This document shows positions 20,514 to 24,515 of a stretch of DNA of 24,515 nucleotides, piece by piece. The stretch lies in NCBI GenBank assembly GCA_900404475.1, contig OUQQ01000278.1:1-24515 (forward strand), read 5' to 3'. The position numbers and the translations under genes are program-made. A model generated the notes under the pieces. It searched no databases. It was not told the origin of the DNA and worked only from the letters and a program-made list of their open reading frames with translations. Every line of letters begins with the position of its first letter. The stretch's first letter is position 1. The stretch is from Spongospora subterranea (taxonomy: Eukaryota; Endomyxa; Phytomyxea; Plasmodiophorida; Plasmodiophoridae).

Positions 20514-21090
20514 ATGCTCTATCAAAGATTAATGCAAACAGGAGATGCCCTCATGAGACCTAATTCGAGAATAAGTCAGAGGCTAATCGGATGGAGTGGA
20601 ATTGAAAATGTGTCCTCTGTCGAAATTGCCCTAATCGCCATCCTAGTTTCGTCCTTGTATTTTCAACGTTCCAAACTCTTAACAATGCATTACTTACCAA
20701 ATCTACGAATAAATTTTGATTTTTTCCCACTCAATTGGGTAAGCTACTGCTTTTTTCGCAAACGACGACCGGATTTGCAGTTTCATTCAAAAGAGATCAC
20801 CTCAACCAATGTTGGGAGAGTCGGGGCCAGAAGAGGCGAAGATATGATGCAAGGTTGTATTATAATGGTTGTCTGCTAAATATTCCAATCGAGCATGGTG
20901 GTTCCCTAAACACATTGTTTGCCGGATAAAACCAGTAAATCAATCGATTGCAACATATGGTGAAATTTGCTTGACTCCTGATGGCCATTTCAATACTCGA
21001 GCGACCGTTGAGAACATGCTGGAGTGTTGCCAGAGTGGACCTGTTAGGGTTCAAGGCTTCTATCGGACGGATGATCAAGTAAAACGGTAG
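20514..21090 (+). CDS. Possible small spliced gene, membrane-spanning N-terminus
   Basis: An ATG at 20514 opens a frame with a hydrophobic segment (VEIALIAILVSSLYF, about residues 38-52) followed by NLRINFDFFPLNW. A consensus-looking 42-nt intron follows (20738-20779, GTAAGC...TTTGCAG), in phase 0. A second candidate intron, from the GT after ATGATGCAAG (about 20856) to the acceptor before 20938, would join to a frame reading YGEICLTPDGHFNTRATVEN and stopping at 21090. Another frame over 20780-20930 (RRYDARLYYNGCLLN) is also protein-like, so the structure is unsure. No family is recognised. It sits directly before the retroelement cluster and could be element-derived. Confidence 0.35.
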
Positions 21091-21135
21091 TCGATTGAGA
21101 AGCGAATTATCTTGTCGGGAACGGTCGATTAAACA

Positions 21136-22449
21136 TCATCCAAGGGTGACGGAGCCGCACACCAACGACCTCAGCAATGACGTCGCGATGTCAAGTGAGG
21201 GGATGGGAAGCGGGAGTAATAGACCCGAGGGTTTGCGGCGAGGAACTTTCGAACGCGCACAGACGTCACAAGATCGAACAAAAGAGGTGTAACCATCTTT
21301 AGCATACCTGGTCAGGTAAAATTGCGAGCAATTGATTCGATTTGATTTCAAAATGTCCTGCCAATGGAGAATCATGACAGGATGAAAGGATATTCAAACG
21401 CCTAACTGCATCATCGACCACTTCAACTTCGGGGGGAGGAATGGGTCATAGCATTAATAAAGCGAGAACTACGAAAAACGGGTTATCGACGGGTTGATGA
21501 TCGACGGCCGATAATTCAGGACGACGGGACAATGCATCAGGTTTGTGAGAGAGAGATCCGGATCGGTGACGAATGACGAAGTGGGATTGAGACAACAACA
21601 ATGACCAACGAGCGTGACGCCGATTCAACAGTTTAGTTGTCATGAACCATTCGAGGTTCTGTGATCGCTCAACACCAAAATTAAGGATCCAGGTAATGCC
21701 TTTAAGCCTGAAAAGCTGTCACGATGGAATTAGCTCTTTATCTGAATCTCATAATTTAATTCCGATGGTGTAAATTTGCGAGAGTAAAACGCCACAGGGT
21801 GTAATCCATCTGTGTGTATTCGGGACAAGATTGCACCAACTGCGTAATCGGACGCACCTGATTCGACAATAATGTCCAATTCAGGATCAAAATGGCGTAA
21901 AATAGGCGCCGATACAAAAGCTGACTTCAAAGTCTGAAATGAAGCATCAGCGCTAGTAGATGGCATCCTTCTTGGTCAACGAAAACAGTGGGTTGGTGAT
22001 GCGTGAATAATTTGGAATAATCCACGATAGAAGTTCGCAAAACCCAGAAACGATTGAAGCTCTTTGACCGAATTCGGGATTGGTCAAGATATTATTGCTG
22101 AAATACTTTCTGGATCCATGAGTAAGCCGCGAGAGGACAAGCGGAATCCTAATCTCGGAGACATGGAATACACATTTGCTCAGTTTGGCGAAGAGGTTGT
22201 GCTTTCGTAGAATTTGCAAAACAGTGTGAACGTGTTGAACATGTTCAACACCGTCCGGGGAGAAAATCAACGTGTTGCATTAATACACAACAACGAATCG
22301 ATCAATGCACTCATGTAGATGTCGTTCATGAATCGGTGAAAACAAGCGGGTGTATTTGCCAAGCCAAAAGGCATCACCAAATATTCAAACAAACCGACTT
22401 TTGTCCTGCATGCAATTGTCCACTCATCGCCTGCCCTGATGCGAACGAG
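21136..22449 (-). mobile_element. Ty3/gypsy retrotransposon pol relic (RT, RNase H, integrase N-terminus)
   Basis: Reading the minus strand from right to left: RT motifs GLFEYLVMPFGLANTP and FHRFMNDIYMSALIDS (about 22290-22440); the RT thumb/connection (HTVLQILRKHNLFAKLSKC, about 22160-22250); RNase H ([33 protein letters not shown], about 21740-21960); the region ending [12 protein letters not shown] and KPDALSRR (about 21530-21640); and the integrase zinc-finger end (FVRSCDVCARSK, then PSGLLLPLPIPS, about 21200-21300). The order is that of Ty3/gypsy pol. The frame is broken several times, and the YxDD box position reads Tyr-stop-Cys-Asn. Protease, the RT N-terminus and most of integrase are missing. 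No LTR was recognised. This is a dead copy. Confidence 0.9.
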
Positions 22450-23173
22450 ATCTTATTTCGCCATCCCGATCCTATTTACTTGGACAAGGCAACACGAGAG
22501 ATTATGCAATTCATGGAACATGCAGGCTTCGTTATCAACGTGGGCAGCAAAAGTATTCTCATCCCAACTCAACAAGTGTCTTTTTTAGGATTGATTCTGA
22601 ATACGCCGCGTTTAACTATTGAAATCCCAACCGACAAACGTACTGCATACGACCATTCGATCCGTTCCTTATTACGACAGAAGTATCCGTCTGTTCGAGA
22701 TCTTGCTACCCTTCGCGGCAAATCAAATTTTGTTAACATCTCATCTTCTAGGGGGCAGGCATCTTTGTCAGCACTACATTCACTCATCGGATCCCCAAAT
22801 TGGCGACATCGCGAATATCGTCGCTGGACTGTAGACGCTCGACTCTGTCTACACGATTGGATCCACCGTCATTTATTCCTTGTGGTGGGCGAACTACGCG
22901 CAGCTCAGAAGGCTATTCACGCTCTTCCATGTTGATAACATGGCAGTTCTAGGGATGCTGCAATCAGGACATTCTTCTTCCGTCCAGTGCGCTTCTATTT
23001 TACGCGCAATCCACCGTCGAATCCATATGCAAGCATTGTCTGTGCAATTCCGGTACATTCCTACGACCACTAATTGTATTGCTGACTCTTTGTCAAGACA
23101 GCAACGCTATTTTATGAGAAAAAGGAAGGTTTTCCACGATTATCGTCCTGTTTGGGAATGCTGTTTTTCTTGA
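22450..23173 (+). mobile_element. DIRS-like retroelement fragment (RT C-terminal half and RNase H)
   Basis: Plus-strand coding sequence begins with LFRHPDPIYLDKATREIMQF, the segment that follows the YxDD box in DIRS/Ngaro reverse transcriptases. It continues through SILIPTQQVSFLGLILNT and an RNase H domain with FHVDNMAVLGMLQSG and YIPTTTNCIADSLSRQQ. A frame change near 22920 separates the RT part (ending at 22935) from the RNase H part. Everything upstream of the catalytic box is absent: bases before about 22450 belong to the Ty3 relic on the other strand. No tyrosine recombinase or inverted terminal repeat was seen. Non-functional fragment. Confidence 0.82.
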
Positions 23174-23184
23174 TTGTGGGCATC

Positions 23185-23469
23185 TCATTGAGGTGGAATC
23201 GGCTTGAGATCATTGTTGTAGCGTCGAAAGGGTTCTTGATCTTTGGCAGTAGATACGGTCAGTTCGAATGCCTCAGCGACATCGTGATTGGGGTCCTCAT
23301 CTCTACCGTACTCCAGTTCATGTTCGACAACGGCCTTGAGTGAAGGTGGGCGCAATCCCCCGATTAGAACTTGAACTCGACTTTTAGACTTCTTCTTATC
23401 TTCCACGTCGTACAAGTGTTCTAGCCCATTACCCGTGATGAGATAGTCGAACGCTGTGAAATAACTCAA
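23185..23469 (-). mobile_element. Ty3/gypsy gag fragment
   Basis: A 94-codon minus-strand frame contains KSRVQVLIGGLRPPSLKAVV, then HDVAEAFELTVSTAKDQEPF. This is the pattern of the capsid C-terminal helices in Ty3/gypsy gag ('R...F..GL.......V'). It has the same orientation as the pol relic at 21136-22449 and lies on the expected 5' side of it, so the two may be parts of one element separated by the DIRS fragment. Ends at a stop at 23185. Confidence 0.7.
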
Positions 23470-23754
23470 AACTCGGTCTTCGGCTCAAGGCCTTAGTGTC
23501 ACCTAATCGAAGTTCTTTCAAATCCTGACAGATTGACTGTTAAGGTCCACAGAAGTTTTTACAGTCCGAACAATTGTTCTTTTTCTCACAAATCTTCTTC
23601 ATTTTCATTTCATTTCTATCATCATCTCTCCATCGTCACATTCTTTTTATCACCAATTTCTCCAGTCTCATCCTCTCATTCCTGCTAGATTTACAATATC
23701 TTCCTTTTCCTATATCTCCCTCATCAATTTTCGAACGATTCCCTCTTCGTTATC
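23470..23754 (+). other. Pyrimidine-rich stretch before the gag-like ORF
   Basis: From about 23574 to 23754 the plus strand is overwhelmingly T and C, with many TTCTTT and CATCTC motifs. No gene. It may be the 5' leader of the retroelement whose gag-like ORF begins at 23755, or the polypyrimidine environment of an intron. Confidence 0.4.
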
Positions 23755-24507
23755 ATGGTTGTAAGTCCATCCCCTTCTCCCTCCCCCCGTCGAACTCGGT
23801 CTTTCTCCCGCCCTGATGACAATTCGTAGAGGACGCAAATACCGCCATGCTGCGATTGTTGCTGGAATCGTCAAAACGGCGCGACCGTGATTTGGCCGAA
23901 GAGCGTCTGGAGGGGCGCAGCTCAGCGCTTTGAGGCGTGCGGTTTCCCAGTTAAATTTGGCGCAAGGGCGTCGATCGAATCAGATTCTCATCTGCCGATC
24001 AAATCCGATCCCCATTCTCTTCCCCCGCTTCCTCATTGAGTCAGCCAACCTTCCACTCCGGTTTCACAGCAATCGACAGACAGTCATGATTTGGCGCTTC
24101 GTCGGTCTATCATGAATTTACCACAATTTTACGATTATGTCACGTTATAAGAAATTCACAAGTACTTGGGATCAACGCGACGTCGAGTGTGGGAAACCGT
24201 GCTTCTGACCCGATGTCTAAAGTTTGAGACTTTCGTGGATTCTTTTGACCGACTGATGGGTCGGCTTGGCGACTCAATGCGTTGTGATGTTCTGCTGCAA
24301 TCATTGAGGGAGACGGCTCTGGAGCGAGCTTTGCAAGCTGGTGAGACTTCGTACCTCAGTCTCATTGGTCTGCTGCGCCGGTGGTATCAGAACGATCCAT
24401 CAATCGTCAAACCGGCGTCAGTGGACCTACCTGCCCAACTTGATCGAGCGGTTCCTGCATCGCAGGAAATACTATCCGATTATGTGGAATTATGGCGTCG
24501 GGCTTAG
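23755..24507 (+). pseudogene. Broken retroelement gag-like ORF
   Basis: Coding-like plus-strand segments occur in order: an ATG at 23755 with a Ser/Pro/Arg-rich start stopped at 23827; AMLRLLLESSKRRDRDLAEE (about 23848-23905); RFEACGFPVKFGARASIESD in a shifted frame; and, after a stop near 24147, a long frame to 24507 with FETFVDSFDRLMGRLGDSMR and then VLLQSLRETALERALQAGET, resembling the gag capsid helices of LTR elements. At least one frameshift and two stops separate the pieces. A GTAAGT donor at 23761, with an acceptor ending at 23831, could remove the first stop. It probably continues past the window edge. Confidence 0.6.
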
Positions 24508-24515
24508 TCCACGTT

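Noticed and set aside
22336..22449. The start of the plus-strand frame as part of the DIRS protein
   Set aside because: On the opposite strand this stretch encodes clear Ty3 RT motifs; the plus-strand peptide is an antisense shadow. DIRS similarity begins only near 22450.

Overview
This is a compact eukaryotic nuclear locus, not bacterial. Most genes are split by very short GT-AG introns: I infer 31, of which 29 are 42-65 nt and the longest are 84 and 112 nt. The gene set (NXF1/Mex67 mRNA-export receptor, CUL4-type cullin, PH-CRIB PAK kinase of the Cla4 type, mitotic cyclin, peroxisomal citrate-synthase-family enzyme) together with Ty3/gypsy and DIRS retroelements suggests a fungus or a unicellular relative of fungi (inference). 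Stop codons behave as in the standard code.

Left third (1-8418): a GDT1/TMEM165-type cation transporter (+, 385-1203) converges on a multi-pass membrane protein (-, 1260-1994). Next come a six-exon NXF1/Mex67 gene (-, 2439-4344), about 1.8 kb of minus-strand coding-like sequence that I could not assemble (4493-6290), and a seven-exon PAK-family kinase (-, 6304-8251). The kinase reads PH, CRIB, kinase, acidic tail, C-terminal membrane anchor.

Middle (8419-17863): an eight-exon CUL4-like cullin (-), a small unidentified ORF, a two-exon mitotic cyclin with an N-terminal destruction box (+), and a tRNA-Ser(AGA) with a T-run terminator. A gene-poor stretch follows, holding a tandem duplication with a palindromic insert and a separate perfect hairpin. 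After it come one or two unidentified minus-strand genes (15365-16550) and a two-exon gene for a very acidic protein (+, 17036-17863).

Right third (18024-24515): a twelve-exon PrpC-like citrate/2-methylcitrate synthase (-). Its last exon is only 26 nt and supplies a C-terminal SKL peroxisomal signal. Beyond a possible small spliced gene (+, 20514-21090), the rest is decayed retroelement sequence. A minus-strand Ty3/gypsy pol relic abuts a 5'-truncated plus-strand DIRS-like RT/RNase H fragment, followed by a minus-strand gag fragment and a broken plus-strand gag-like ORF running toward the window edge.

Genes are packed tightly, with intergenic gaps of 56, 148, 160 and 167 bp. I saw no operon-like or defence system. 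The most unusual features are the tail-anchored PAK kinase with almost no CRIB-to-kinase spacer, the micro-exon-encoded SKL signal, and the retroelement junction. All gene models come from reading the sequence and from family knowledge, with no database search or transcript data.
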